Shown here piece after piece: positions 1 to 8,977 of a stretch of 64,000 nt of DNA. Source of the stretch: Chlorobium sp. (GTDB taxonomy: Bacteria > Bacteroidota > Chlorobiia > Chlorobiales > Chlorobiaceae); the NCBI GenBank assembly GCA_028280025.1, contig JANQMO010000060.1, positions 6,847 through 70,846 on the forward strand, read 5' to 3'. Under the pieces are notes generated by a model. That model searched no databases, had not been told where the DNA came from, and worked only from the letters and a program-made list of their open reading frames with translations. The first letter of the stretch is position 1. The number at the start of each line of letters is the position of its first letter. A program made the position numbers and the translations under genes.

Positions 1-1
1 A

Positions 2-331
2 ACGACGTACAGCTCGGTCAACGAAATTCTCGATTATATCAAGTCGCGGATAGAGGAACATCCGATCGTGGCCTATATCGGAACATTCGATCATTATGCC
101 CACACGAAGTCATTGGCGGACGGTGTTGTCAGCGATATCATTCTTGATGCGAAAAACATTCTCTTCTGTTTTGGCAAGGAATTGCCCAGCCCCTGCGTCC
201 TTGCTGTCCGGCCCCGGTCAATCGGTGTTGCAGAAATGGATGACGCATTTGTCATTACATTTCTCGAAGCACCAAATCCTGTGGCTAACGAGGCCATGGA
301 AAGCTGGGTGTTGAATATCAAGAACAGGTAG
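2..331 (+). CDS. conserved hypothetical protein (DUF6858-like), 5' truncated by window edge
   Basis: The reading frame is open from the first bases of the window to a TAG at 329-331, giving at least 109 residues, so the gene begins upstream. The visible part has the pattern ILDYIKSRIEEHPIVAYIG, then a FCFGKELP segment and the tail RPRSIGVAEMDD followed by FLEAPNPVANEAM. I associate this pattern with a small uncharacterised family (DUF6858) found in chemo- and phototrophic sulfur-associated bacteria; that link is from memory. There is no signal peptide, membrane segment or cysteine cluster in the visible part, so it is probably a soluble cytoplasmic protein. It converges on pheS with only 13 bases between the two stop codons. 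No function is proposed. Confidence 0.75.
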   Translation, partial: TTYSSVNEILDYIKSRIEEHPIVAYIGTFDHYAHTKSLADGVVSDIILDAKNILFCFGKELPSPCVLAVRPRSIGVAEMDDAFVITFLEAPNPVANEAMESWVLNIKNR

Positions 332-344
332 GGAGGAATGCGGT

Positions 345-1373
345 TTATTGTGAGAACTGCTCCAGCATTCTGACATCGTTCTCGAAAAGAAGCCTGATAT
401 CATCGATTTTGTAGCGCAGGAGCGCGGTGCGGTCGACGCCCATGCCGAAAGCAAATCCTGAAAACTCTTCAGGATCGATCGAACAGTTTCTGAGGACGTT
501 GGGATGGACCATGCCGCACCCGAGGATTTCAAGCCATCCTGAATGTTTGCAGACTTTGCACCCTTTTCCTCCGCAGAGGTAACAGGTGACATCCACTTCA
601 GCAGACGGTTCGGTAAAGGGAAAAAAGCTCGGCCTGAAACGGAGCTGCACATCACTGCCGAACATCTGCTTCGCGAACGAATAGATCGTTGCCTTAAGGT
701 CTGCAAAAGAGACGTGCTTATCGATATACAGTCCTTCGAGCTGGTGAAAGACGCAATAGCTTCGTGCGCTGATGGCCTCATTGCGATAGACCTTGCCGGG
801 GCAGATAACCCGTATCGGGGGCTTCTCTTCGAGCATAACCCTGATCTGCACGGGTGAGGTGTGTGTTCGCAGAAGCAGGTCATCTTGGCCCTCTTCCCTG
901 GTGATGAAGAAGGTGTCCTGCATATCCCTCGCCGGATGATTGGCGGGGAAATTCAGCATGTCGAAATTATAGCTGTCATGTTCGAGCTCAGGACCGGTTG
1001 CTATGGAAAAACCCATTGCCCTGAATATCTGCTTCATGTCCCCAAGGACTTTCTGCACGGGATGTTCGGAGCCGGGGTGATCTTTTCTTCCGGGAAGCGT
1101 CAGGTCGATACGCTTTTTCTTTTGCGGGGAGGACAGCGCTTCAAGCTTTTTCTTTTCGGCATCGTACTTCTGCTCGGCCGTCTTTTTCAGGCGGTTGAGC
1201 AGTTGCCCGTACAGAGGACGTTCGGAGGGATCGGCATCTTTCATGCGATCGAAAAGCCCGGCAATGCTCCCCTTGCGAACGAGGAACCGGAGACGGAACG
1301 TTTCGAGCTGATCGGTATTTTCGATAACGTATGTCTCGATTTCCTGCTGTAAGGTTTCGATGCTGTTTTTCAT
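345..1373 (-). CDS. pheS: phenylalanine--tRNA ligase alpha subunit
   Basis: This 342-residue protein is the catalytic subunit of the heterotetrameric enzyme that charges tRNA-Phe. The N-terminal 90 residues are charged and helical (tRNA-binding coiled coil). The class II core follows, with motif 2 around VYRNEAISARSYCVFHQLEGL split across residues 195-215, the loop CGGKGCKVCKHSGWLEILGCGM near residue 275, and motif 3 as GFAFGMGVDRTALLRY near the C-terminus. Length is normal for bacterial PheS. It is the last gene of the leftward thrS-infC-rpmI-rplT-pheS cluster, 28 bases after rplT. pheT is not adjacent in this window, unlike the common pheST arrangement. Confidence 0.97.
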   Translation of the reverse strand: MKNSIETLQQEIETYVIENTDQLETFRLRFLVRKGSIAGLFDRMKDADPSERPLYGQLLNRLKKTAEQKYDAEKKKLEALSSPQKKKRIDLTLPGRKDHPGSEHPVQKVLGDMKQIFRAMGFSIATGPELEHDSYNFDMLNFPANHPARDMQDTFFITREEGQDDLLLRTHTSPVQIRVMLEEKPPIRVICPGKVYRNEAISARSYCVFHQLEGLYIDKHVSFADLKATIYSFAKQMFGSDVQLRFRPSFFPFTEPSAEVDVTCYLCGGKGCKVCKHSGWLEILGCGMVHPNVLRNCSIDPEEFSGFAFGMGVDRTALLRYKIDDIRLLFENDVRMLEQFSQ

Positions 1374-1401
1374 GGATCGTGATTGCGTGTTACAGCTTGT
1401 G

Positions 1402-1752
1402 TTATGAGCCCATGGCCGATTTGACGATCCGGCTGAACGCAGCAGGATCCTTTATGGCAATCTCTGCAAGGGTTTTACGGTTGATATCGATATTTTTCTT
1501 GTTCATCGCATCCATAAGGCGGGAATAGCTTGTTCCGTTTTCCCGGGCGGCTGCATTGATTCGCATGATCCAGAGCGCGCGGAACGTTCTTTTCTTCACT
1601 CTTCTGTCACGGTATGCATACTGTTCGGCTTTGTCGACAGCATGTTTTGCGACGGTCAGGATATTGCCTCTGGATCCCCAGTACCCTTTTGCTTTTTTCA
1701 GTATCCGTTTTCTTCTCGCACGTGACGCAACGGCGTTGGTGGCTCTTGGCAT
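1402..1752 (-). CDS. rplT: 50S ribosomal protein L20
   Basis: A 116-residue, very basic protein starting MPRATNAVASRARRKRILK and containing the L20 signature around GYWGSRGNI and RDRRVKKRTFRALWIMRINA. It binds 23S rRNA early in large-subunit assembly. In enterobacteria L20 also represses its own operon; I cannot tell from this sequence whether that applies here. It lies between rpmI (37 bases upstream) and pheS in the conserved infC-rpmI-rplT order. Confidence 0.98.
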   Translation of the reverse strand: MPRATNAVASRARRKRILKKAKGYWGSRGNILTVAKHAVDKAEQYAYRDRRVKKRTFRALWIMRINAAARENGTSYSRLMDAMNKKNIDINRKTLAEIAIKDPAAFSRIVKSAMGS

Positions 1753-1789
1753 CGTAGTATCGGTTTAGTTGTTGAAACAAGAATAAAGC

Positions 1790-1984
1790 TCAGGACAGGA
1801 TCATTCGCTTGATCTGTTTTTCCTGGGCCTTGTCTACCAGTGTCGACTGATGAAGACGACGGGTTCTTTTTCTGTTCTTTTTTTCGAGGTTGTGCGAACC
1901 GTTCATTTTTTCGCGTTTCACCCGTCCTGATGCGGTGGTTTTAAACCTTTTACAGGCACCGCGATGTGATTTCATTTTTGGCAT
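1790..1984 (-). CDS. rpmI: 50S ribosomal protein L35
   Basis: A 64-residue basic protein, MPKMKSHRGACKRFKTTASG at the start, with the L35 pattern GRVKREKMNGSHNLEKK. The length matches the family. It lies 18 bases downstream of infC and is co-transcribed with it and rplT; this trio is conserved across bacteria. Confidence 0.97.
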   Translation of the reverse strand: MPKMKSHRGACKRFKTTASGRVKREKMNGSHNLEKKNRKRTRRLHQSTLVDKAQEKQIKRMILS

Positions 1985-2002
1985 GTCGCTCTGTCTTTGG
2001 TG

Positions 2003-2599
2003 TTATTGTTGTGATTCTTCCCTGTTGATCTTTGCCAGCTGTCTTTCGTAGGCCTCGATTTTTTTCTTGTCAGGCTCGAAGTAGACGTAGAGCCGTTTAC
2101 CCTCGAATTTCGGCTGCCCTTCGGGATTGCTTACGTTACTCAGCCGTTCTGTCAGCCGCTCTACAAGCTCAAACCCTTTATCCTTATAGATAATAGAGCG
2201 CCCGAGGAAGACGACGGTGGCCCTGACACGGTTGCCTTTGCGGAGGAACTCTTCAAGATGAGCCGCTTTGAAATCAAAATCGTGTTTGTCCGTATTTGGA
2301 TGAAACCTCAGTTCCTTCAGTGCAGTCGGTTTGGATTTTTTCTTCCTGTCCTTGTCTTTTTTATCGAGTTTGTACTGCAGCTTGCCGTAGTTGTCAAGTT
2401 TACAGACAGGCGGTGTCGAGTTCGGCTGCACTTCTATAAGATCAAGCCCCTCCTGTTCAGCCAGCTTCAGGGCGTTGCCGGTTTTCATGATCTCCTGTGA
2501 CCCGTCATTGAAAACGACCCTTACCTCGGGGACTCTGATTTGCTCATTGACCCTGTAGGTGACCTTTGGCTTCTGAGGTGCACTTCTCTTTTTTCTCAT
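2003..2599 (-). CDS. infC: translation initiation factor IF-3
   Basis: A 198-residue protein with the IF-3 N-domain (RVNEQIRVPEVRVVFNDGS, then LIEVQPNSTPPVCKLDNYGK), a lysine-rich linker (KKDKDRKKKS), and the C-domain (KELRFHPNTDKHDFDFK, GNRVRATVVFLGR). It blocks premature subunit joining and checks the start codon. It uses an ordinary ATG start rather than the AUU/AUC start known from enterobacterial infC, so the classic start-codon autoregulation is not apparent. The gene sits 34 bases after thrS and heads the infC-rpmI-rplT trio. Confidence 0.97.
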   Translation of the reverse strand: MRKKRSAPQKPKVTYRVNEQIRVPEVRVVFNDGSQEIMKTGNALKLAEQEGLDLIEVQPNSTPPVCKLDNYGKLQYKLDKKDKDRKKKSKPTALKELRFHPNTDKHDFDFKAAHLEEFLRKGNRVRATVVFLGRSIIYKDKGFELVERLTERLSNVSNPEGQPKFEGKRLYVYFEPDKKKIEAYERQLAKINREESQQ

Positions 2600-2633
2600 A
2601 CGGTATCGATTTGGTTGAAATATCTCGTTGTGG

Positions 2634-4613
2634 TCAGGATTTATTCCTGATTTCCTTTGCCAGTTTTTCCTGATAATCCTCTATAGACATGCTTCCCAGG
2701 TCTCCCTTGCGGTGACGGCGCAGCGATACCGTGTTCGAATCCGCTTCTTTCTGGCCGATAATGACCATGTAAGGGATTTTGCTTACTTCGGCTTCGCGTA
2801 TTTTCCTGCCTATTTTTTCGCTTCGCAGGTCAAGTTCCGCACGGATGCCTTTTTCGATAAGCGAACGGTGAACCTTGTCGGCATACTCATGGGTTTCTTC
2901 GGAAATTGGCAGAACGGCAACCTGAACCGGCGCCAGCCAGAGCGGGAAGTTGCCCGCTGTGTGTTCGATCAGAACACCGATAAAGCGCTCCATGGAGCCG
3001 AACGGAGCCCTGTGGATGATGACCGGCCTGTGCGGCTGTCCGTCACTGCCGACGTAGGTAAGATCGAATCGTTCAGGCATGACATAATCTACCTGAACAG
3101 TACCGAGCTGCCATTTTCTGCCGAGAGCGTCGCGTACGATGAAATCGATTTTCGGTCCGTAAAAGCTTGCTTCACCAATCCCGATAATATAGCTGATATT
3201 CATGCGGTCGGCGGCTTCCCTGATATCTTTTTCTGCCTGTTGCCAGACTTCTTCGGTTCCGCCATACTTTTCAAGGTTTTCAGGGTCGTGGAGGGACAGC
3301 CTGATTTCAATATCGTCAAATCCGAGCGTGGTGAACACGAATTTGGTCAGATCGATTGCGTTGCAGATCTCGTCGACCAGTTGATCGGGCCTGCAATAGA
3401 TATGCGAGTCGTCCTGCGTAAAGCCGCGTGCCCGTATGAGACCGTTCAGTTCTCCGGACTGCTCATGACGGTACACCGTACCGAACTCCGTCAAGCGGAC
3501 AGGAAGGTCGCGGTAACTGCGAAGCTTTGAACTGTAGATCATGTGGTGATGAGGACAGTTCATGGGTTTCAGCAGGTACTGTTCTTCCCGGCCGAGATCA
3601 TCCGTGTAGGTCAGCGGCGGGAACTGTGAGTCGCTGTAATACGGGTAATGCCCGGATCGTTTGTAGAGCCCGATATGTCCTATATGCGGCGTGTACACCG
3701 GAACATAGCCGCGTTTTTTCTGTTCCTCCCGCAGGAACGATTCAAGCTCGTTCCTTATGATTGCACCTTTGGGCAGCCATATAGGCAGCCCGCTTCCTAC
3801 GTCCTGAGAAAGCATGAACAGCTCAAGTTCCGCGCCGAGTTTTCGATGATCGCGCTTTTTCGCTTCCTCGATACGAGCCAGATGCTCTTTGAGCAGCTTT
3901 TCGGAAGGAAAGGCGATACCGTAAATCCTCTGCATGCTTTCCCGTGACGCGTCTCCCCGCCAGAACGATGCAGAGATATTGGTGAGTTTTACCGCTTTCA
4001 ACTGCGCTGTGTTCATCAGGTGCGGCCCGCTGCAGAGGTCGGCGAACTCCCCCTGATGGTAGATCGAGACCTCCCGGGTATCTTTCAAGGTATCCTCGAG
4101 GATTTCGACCTTGTAGGGGTCGCTTCTTCGGGACGAGAAGTAGGTGATGGCGTCTTCTCTGGTCAGCTCCTCTTTCTGGATCGGCAGTGCGCGTTTGCCG
4201 ATCTCCAGCATTTTTCGCTCGATAGCTTGAAGATCGTTTTCGGTGAAGCGGTGTTCTGAAGCAATGTCGTAATAAAAACCCTGTTCAATCGCAGGTCCGG
4301 CACCGAATTTCGTTCCGGGAAACAGTTCCTCGATTGCCTGGGCCATGATGTGGCTTGCGCTGTGCCAGAATATATCCCTGCCGATGCCGTTCGGATGGTC
4401 AAAGGTGATAATTTCAACCCCCGCATCGTTCCTGACCGGCACGGAAAGATCGGCCGGTTTGCCGTCAATGCTGATTGCAAGGGCGTCTTTTGCCAGTTTT
4501 CGCCCAATTGATTGCGCTATATCGTAACCGGTTACGCCTGACGGAAAAGAACGGCTCTTGCCGTCAGGGAAGGTGATGGTTACCGTCGCCTGTACGTCGT
4601 TGTTTTCGGACAT
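2634..4613 (-). CDS. thrS: threonine--tRNA ligase
   Basis: Charges tRNA-Thr and edits mischarged serine. I chose the ATG beginning MSENNDVQATVTITFPDG (659 residues), because the TGS domain starts there; an upstream GTG at 4667 would add 18 residues without family support. Domains in order are TGS (1-65), the editing domain with HSASH and CSGPHL metal or water-binding motifs (about 80-225), the class II catalytic core with LLKPMNCPHHH, motif 2 TEFGTVYRHEQSGEL and motif 3 HRAPFGSMERFIGVL, and the anticodon-binding domain from about residue 550. It is first in the leftward translation operon. No T-box leader is visible upstream; instead the upstream gap carries a candidate SRP RNA on the opposite strand. 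Confidence 0.97.
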   Translation of the reverse strand: MSENNDVQATVTITFPDGKSRSFPSGVTGYDIAQSIGRKLAKDALAISIDGKPADLSVPVRNDAGVEIITFDHPNGIGRDIFWHSASHIMAQAIEELFPGTKFGAGPAIEQGFYYDIASEHRFTENDLQAIERKMLEIGKRALPIQKEELTREDAITYFSSRRSDPYKVEILEDTLKDTREVSIYHQGEFADLCSGPHLMNTAQLKAVKLTNISASFWRGDASRESMQRIYGIAFPSEKLLKEHLARIEEAKKRDHRKLGAELELFMLSQDVGSGLPIWLPKGAIIRNELESFLREEQKKRGYVPVYTPHIGHIGLYKRSGHYPYYSDSQFPPLTYTDDLGREEQYLLKPMNCPHHHMIYSSKLRSYRDLPVRLTEFGTVYRHEQSGELNGLIRARGFTQDDSHIYCRPDQLVDEICNAIDLTKFVFTTLGFDDIEIRLSLHDPENLEKYGGTEEVWQQAEKDIREAADRMNISYIIGIGEASFYGPKIDFIVRDALGRKWQLGTVQVDYVMPERFDLTYVGSDGQPHRPVIIHRAPFGSMERFIGVLIEHTAGNFPLWLAPVQVAVLPISEETHEYADKVHRSLIEKGIRAELDLRSEKIGRKIREAEVSKIPYMVIIGQKEADSNTVSLRRHRKGDLGSMSIEDYQEKLAKEIRNKS

Positions 4614-4684
4614 GAATCGTGTCTCTATCGATACGCTGTGATGAAGCCGGTTTTTTGACAGCTTCACTCCTGATTACAGGATTG

Positions 4685-4793
4685 CCGGCCGCTTTCAGTT
4701 AGTTGATTGCCGAGCGGGAGGGCCGGAAGGCAGCATGATTGCAGCTGCGTAGTCCCAATTCAGCAAGAAGTCAGGAATGGTACTAATTTTTTT
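4685..4793 (+). ncRNA. ffs: candidate bacterial small signal recognition particle RNA (4.5S)
   Basis: In the non-coding gap between thrS and bchZ, positions 4719-4735 read AGGGCCGGAAGGCAGCA, which is the conserved apical domain of SRP RNA: GCC and GGC closing a GGAA tetraloop, flanked by an AGG/AGCA internal loop. The flanks fold back as a rod: CGAGC (4711-4715) with GCTGCG (4744-4749), GTTGATTG (4702-4709) with CAATTCAGC (4756-4764), and CTTTC with GAAG further out. A TTGACA box lies at 4655-4660 and a run of seven T residues at 4787-4793. The size (about 100 nt) fits bacterial 4.5S RNA. Against it, the first loop base is G rather than the usual C, the stem next to the loop is poorly paired, and the -10 box is weak. 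Confidence 0.5.
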
Positions 4794-4794
4794 A

Positions 4795-4811
4795 CACAAT
4801 TCAAAATTGTG
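4795..4811. repeat. short perfect inverted repeat CACAATT-CAA-AATTGTG
   Basis: Seven-base arms with a three-base loop in the bchZ-thrS gap. It is not followed by a T run on either strand, so it does not look like an intrinsic terminator. It could be an operator or an mRNA 3'-end structure for bchZ. Nothing more can be said from one copy. Confidence 0.35.
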
Positions 4812-4882
4812 CCGCCTCGAAATACCTGCTGCGAGTTTCGATGGTTTTGCCGCCGGTTCATTGCCTATAGGACCTATGGGTC

Positions 4883-6310
4883 TTACTTGAGTTTTTCCAG
4901 CAAATCAGGCGTCACGGTATCTTTCCCCTGACTGGCTGCGAGAGTTTCGGCTTTTTTCTTCAACTCTCTGCCGAACGATATCTGGCTGATGAACGGCGCT
5001 TTGGCGACAATGGCTTCGAGGACGGCGTTTGCTTCCTTGGTCCACGATATGGTTCCGGGGGGAGGGGGTGCCTCCTGTTCAGTTTTTTTCGTAATGGGAA
5101 GAAAGGTGAAAAGAGTGTCGTACAGTGTGTTGACTATTTCCTGTATAAGATAGACTGCGCCGCTGTGCCCCATGAACGGCGTGCCGAGCGCCCTGCGGAC
5201 AATCGGTCCGGGGAAGCCGGCAGGAATAAAACGGGTTTGTGCGTCGAGTTCGGAAAGATAGATTTTATCGACAATCCGGCCGAACATGAACTGAGGCCGG
5301 GTTGCCTCGAGCTCCTCACGAAGCGCCGAGTTGTCGATAGTGACCGAGTCATGGCTGAACAGGCACTGCATACCCATTTCATCACCCAGAAACGCCGCGA
5401 GGCCTTCGGCGTAGGTCCTGTCGGCGGCGACGCCAAACCGTATTGTCGGGAACCACTCGGATTGCGGGCCGCGCCAGAGATCCCACAGCGGCTGCAGCGT
5501 GCCTTGTTTTTCTTCCTTTAAAAAAGCCTCCGACATTGCCGCATTGCCGGTCAGTTCACCAAGTTGACGGATGAAGCGTTCTGTCTCCTTCAGGCCGAAG
5601 GGCGCCTGGAGTACCGGTCTCCCTGTCAATTCAGCAAGCGTTTCCCCGAATTCCTTGTACATGAGGACGATGACATCGGAATGTTTCAACGAGGATATAT
5701 CGGAGAGTCGGCTTTTCCAGGGGTACACATGGTGTATTGTCAGCCCGCATCCCCTGACAAGACGTTGTATCTCGGCAAGGTCGGAGGGGCTGTTGAAGCA
5801 GCCGTACGTGGGTCCGATGATGCTGACGGTACCGGCGGCCACTTCGGGAGCTTTACTGTCGTCAAACGTCTTGTAAAGCCAGCCGAGCGCTCTGTCCCTG
5901 CCTTTCCATTCATTGTCGCCAAGCGAGTTCGACGAAAAAAAACGAACATCGGGGTATCGCTGCCGCAGCATGTTCTCATGGTCGCTTCCTATCATTTCGC
6001 TTTCTGCGCTCGATACAAGAATGATCTGTTTGCCTGTGTCGCCAAGTTTTTCAAGGATGTCAATGACCGTATCGGAGCTGCCGGAAGAGGATATTTCCCT
6101 TTCGGTAAGGCTTGTCGGCGTGAAGTTTTCCAGGTAAGGAACGGCGTCGGTATAATCGATGACAGCGGCTCCGACCAGGTTATAGCAGCCTACGGGAGCA
6201 TCTGCCAGGACATGCACATCCTCCAGGGAGGCAAATGTATTGACAGCCCCCCAGTAGGCGCTCGCGGTGGATTCGTCCCTTATGGTTTTTGTCATGGCAC
6301 CCTGACTCAT
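4883..6310 (-). CDS. bchZ: chlorophyllide a reductase subunit Z
   Basis: BchZ is the NifK-like subunit of the nitrogenase-like BchXYZ complex, which reduces the C7=C8 bond of chlorophyllide a on the way to bacteriochlorophyll a. The 475-residue protein has the conserved ADAPVGCYNLVGAAVIDYTD region, whose Cys near residue 42 is a predicted Fe-S cluster ligand, then PTYGCFNSPSDLAEI near 168 and the FPGPIVRRALGTPFMG block near 370. Residues 415-470 form a small helical PCP_red-type C-terminal domain. In green sulfur bacteria this enzyme serves the BChl a of the FMO protein, baseplate and reaction centre. bchX and bchY are not in the window. The gene is co-directional with thrS but separated by a 270-base gap. 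Confidence 0.93.
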   Translation of the reverse strand: MSQGAMTKTIRDESTASAYWGAVNTFASLEDVHVLADAPVGCYNLVGAAVIDYTDAVPYLENFTPTSLTEREISSSGSSDTVIDILEKLGDTGKQIILVSSAESEMIGSDHENMLRQRYPDVRFFSSNSLGDNEWKGRDRALGWLYKTFDDSKAPEVAAGTVSIIGPTYGCFNSPSDLAEIQRLVRGCGLTIHHVYPWKSRLSDISSLKHSDVIVLMYKEFGETLAELTGRPVLQAPFGLKETERFIRQLGELTGNAAMSEAFLKEEKQGTLQPLWDLWRGPQSEWFPTIRFGVAADRTYAEGLAAFLGDEMGMQCLFSHDSVTIDNSALREELEATRPQFMFGRIVDKIYLSELDAQTRFIPAGFPGPIVRRALGTPFMGHSGAVYLIQEIVNTLYDTLFTFLPITKKTEQEAPPPPGTISWTKEANAVLEAIVAKAPFISQISFGRELKKKAETLAASQGKDTVTPDLLEKLK

Positions 6311-6393
6311 GTGTGGTTCAATGGTAGACCATAATGTAGTAAAAAAGGGCGAGAGGTGGTGCTTGAGGGGTTCCTCTGCGGCGGACCGGTATT

Positions 6394-8154
6394 TCAGGGA
6401 ATATTTGCGCTCAGCGACACCGGCAGTTTTCCGGTAGGCTCTATCTTGCCTTCAAGAAGCCGGACGGCGGCATTTTCACTGAATTCCGAAGACGAATACG
6501 TGCAGATGTAGGCCGGGATGTCAGGTATCTGGCTGATAAGGTAGGGTGTTCCGAAAGATATCAGAACCAGAGGGCGTTCCGGTGGCAGGGTTTGTGTGAG
6601 TTTATTGATGAAATCCTGCTGCCGGTCATTCAGTTCGAGGGATTTTGCTCCGGTCAGGACTTCGACATAGGTTGAAATGATGACGCCGGAAGCATACCGG
6701 GCTTTCTCTGCGGCGTTCTGGTAATCGGCGGCACCGGCATCGATATCAAGCCTGAGGCTTTGTGCTCCGAATGCCTTATACAGCTTTTCTGAAAAGGTTT
6801 CCCCTGACAGGGCATATTTCTTGTTCTCGACGATGATATGCAGGATGTTGTCCCGTTTTCTGATCGGCAGGACATTTCTGCTGTCTTTGACGACAGTGAT
6901 TGAATTGTCGGCAATGGTTTCGGCAAGTTTTCTCGAACTGCGGACACTGACATGGCTGGAGATGTTGTCCGGATTGACCAGACGCTTTTTGTCCAGGCCC
7001 AGCCACCGTTTTGCCAGGAGAATCCTGCGCACGGAACGGTCAATCTGCCGTTTGGACAGTTTTCCTTTCCTTACAGCCTTCAGGACGGTTCTGTGTGTCA
7101 GCTCGGGATCAGGTGAAAAGAGAAGCAGGTCGTTACCGGCTTCTACAGCACGAAGGGATATATCTTCCAGCGAATGGTGCTCGTAGAGCGCTTTCATGTT
7201 GAGCGCATCGGTTATGATAAGTCCCTGGAAACCCAGCTCATTTCTCAGGAGTTTGGTGACAATTCTCCATGATAATGTTGCGGGAGTCAGGTTTCCGGTA
7301 ATTTTTGGGACGGCAAGATGGCCGATCATGACACTCATGACTCCATGATCGATCGCCGCTTTGAAGGGTTTGAGTTCCAGATTTTCGAGGCGTTTCCTGC
7401 TGGACTGGACAATCGGGAGGTTATCATGACTGTCGACACTGACGTCGCCATGGCCGGGAAAATGCTTTGCTGTCGCCAGCATCCCTTTCGACTGGAGGCC
7501 GTCGATAAATGCCTGAGCCATCTCTATGGTCAGATCGGCCCTGTCACTGTAGGATCGAGTATTGATAACCGGATTATCCGGATTCAGGTTAAGATCGACA
7601 TTCGGTGAATAACTCTGATGAATGCCAAGCGCCTTTGCTTCCCGGGCGATCACTTCTGCCATCTTCCGGACAAGAGTCGGGCTGCCGGTTGCAGACAAGG
7701 CCATGTTCGGGGCGAATTCTGTCGCCCCCTCAATTCTCATGGCAAGTCCTTTTTCCATGTCGGCGCTGATAAGCAGCGGCAGGGGCGCGATACTTTGGAA
7801 ATAATTTGCAAGGGCGACAGCGTCAGAGGTTGTCCCTTTGAGAAACATCACGCCGCCAACTTTTCCTTTACGGATCAGCTTTTTCAGTTTGCTGTATTCC
7901 TTGTTGTTCCGGGGGCGGACTTTGGCCGGACTGTGAGCGATGATCATCTGGCCGATTTTATCGGAGAGAGAGAGCTTTCTGAGCTGTTTTTCAACCCAGT
8001 TGTCTGTTCTGCCGAAAACTTCATGTGCCGTGTTCGTGATTTCGTCAGAATCGGTGCCGGCTGCTGCAGGGTTTCCCTGCAGCAGCATGAGCGGAGTACA
8101 GCAGAAAAAAAGAATAGCCCCCGCCGTTATGTGTCGTATCGAGAGATGTTTCAT
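6394..8154 (-). CDS. secreted glycoside hydrolase family 3 protein (beta-N-acetylhexosaminidase, NagZ-like)
   Basis: A 586-residue protein with an N-terminal signal peptide (hydrophobic AGAILFFCCTPLMLLQ, then NPAAAG) and a GH3 TIM barrel. Positions about 235-255 read KHFPGHGDVSVDSHDNLP, the NagZ-type loop that carries the general acid/base Asp-His pair, and IITDALNMKAL near 315 carries the nucleophile Asp. Beyond residue 400 a GH3 C-terminal alpha/beta domain is present, so it is the long form rather than the 340-residue cytosolic NagZ. Likely role: removal of N-acetylglucosamine from peptidoglycan or related glycans in the periplasm. It shares orientation with the HNH gene upstream, 63 bases away. 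Confidence 0.88.
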   Translation of the reverse strand: MKHLSIRHITAGAILFFCCTPLMLLQGNPAAAGTDSDEITNTAHEVFGRTDNWVEKQLRKLSLSDKIGQMIIAHSPAKVRPRNNKEYSKLKKLIRKGKVGGVMFLKGTTSDAVALANYFQSIAPLPLLISADMEKGLAMRIEGATEFAPNMALSATGSPTLVRKMAEVIAREAKALGIHQSYSPNVDLNLNPDNPVINTRSYSDRADLTIEMAQAFIDGLQSKGMLATAKHFPGHGDVSVDSHDNLPIVQSSRKRLENLELKPFKAAIDHGVMSVMIGHLAVPKITGNLTPATLSWRIVTKLLRNELGFQGLIITDALNMKALYEHHSLEDISLRAVEAGNDLLLFSPDPELTHRTVLKAVRKGKLSKRQIDRSVRRILLAKRWLGLDKKRLVNPDNISSHVSVRSSRKLAETIADNSITVVKDSRNVLPIRKRDNILHIIVENKKYALSGETFSEKLYKAFGAQSLRLDIDAGAADYQNAAEKARYASGVIISTYVEVLTGAKSLELNDRQQDFINKLTQTLPPERPLVLISFGTPYLISQIPDIPAYICTYSSSEFSENAAVRLLEGKIEPTGKLPVSLSANIP

Positions 8155-8217
8155 CTTAGGGGATTTGCTTGCCCGGGGAGAGGTTAAGGTCTTCGGCGCA
8201 TGCGATGCCGGCTGCCC

Positions 8218-8736
8218 TCAGGAAGAGGCCATGAACAGGTAAGGTTTCCAGTCCTCGGATACCGCAGTAATGAATTTTCGCATCAGCATGATGTGGCTTG
8301 GCCGAATCGGCTCCTTCAACGGGAGCATTCCTGCTTCTTTGGGAGTCCTGTTTCCCTTTTTTGTATTACAGGGACTGCAGGCAGTGATCAGGTTTTCCCA
8401 TGTGTCTTCTCCTCCTTTCGAGCGGGGCACCATATGGTCGATCGTTAATTGTCTGTCGGTCCTGCCGCAATACTGGCACTGAAAATTATCCCTCCTGAAA
8501 ATATTCTTCCGGTTCAGCATGATTTTTTTGTACGGAAGACGGACGTACACAGTCAAACGCACAATGCTGGGAAGAGGGAAGGATTGCGATACTGTGCAGA
8601 CGAACTGTTCGGGATGATGCGCAACAGTCACCGCTTTACCGCAAAAAAGGAGCACAATAGCTTTTTGCGCGTCACAGATGCTCAGAGGCTCATAACTGCT
8701 GTTCAGGACAAGTACTTTTGCTCTGTGTAATGGCAT
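8218..8736 (-). CDS. HNH endonuclease family protein
   Basis: A 172-residue protein whose N-terminal half is the VLVLNSSYEPLSICDAQKAI type seen in a family widespread in cyanobacteria and Chlorobi. The C-terminal half carries the HNH fold: CQYCG, then LTIDHMVPRSKGG, then ENLITACSPCNTKKGNRTP. The two CxxC pairs bind structural zinc and the His of DH is catalytic. I chose the ATG giving MPLHRAKVLVLN because the family begins close to VLVLN; an ATG 30 bases upstream (8766) is possible, and neither has a clear ribosome site. The biological role of this stand-alone HNH family is not established. Confidence 0.85.
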   Translation of the reverse strand: MPLHRAKVLVLNSSYEPLSICDAQKAIVLLFCGKAVTVAHHPEQFVCTVSQSFPLPSIVRLTVYVRLPYKKIMLNRKNIFRRDNFQCQYCGRTDRQLTIDHMVPRSKGGEDTWENLITACSPCNTKKGNRTPKEAGMLPLKEPIRPSHIMLMRKFITAVSEDWKPYLFMASS

Positions 8737-8900
8737 GGCTATTCTGTTTGTAAAGTATACGTCCATAATCCGAGAAAATCAAAAATACCAGCGTCACATT
8801 TTTGTGAATAGATGCTCGTGAATAGTGAATGGAGGATTGCTGGTTGGCTGGACGGCAGGAAGGTTTGGATAGTACTTTTTTTAGCAATGAGCAATGAGTG

Positions 8901-8925
8901 TAGGGGCAGACCTGTGTGTCTGCCC
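8901..8925. repeat. taggggc palindrome, copy 1 (GGGGCAGAC...GTCTGCCC)
   Basis: A hairpin with arms GGGCAGAC and GTCTGCCC. It shares the TAGGGGC start and GCCC end with six other elements in this window but has a different inner arm. Confidence 0.7.
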
Positions 8926-8977
8926 GTGTCTGTACCTGGTGGTAAGTGACGGTAGAGGGCCGTCAGATGGGGTTTTG

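Noticed and set aside
2628..3530. 300-codon frame antisense to thrS
   Set aside because: Shadow of thrS, no independent evidence.
4795..4811. bchZ or SRP RNA terminator
   Set aside because: The palindrome has no T run on its 3' side in either direction.
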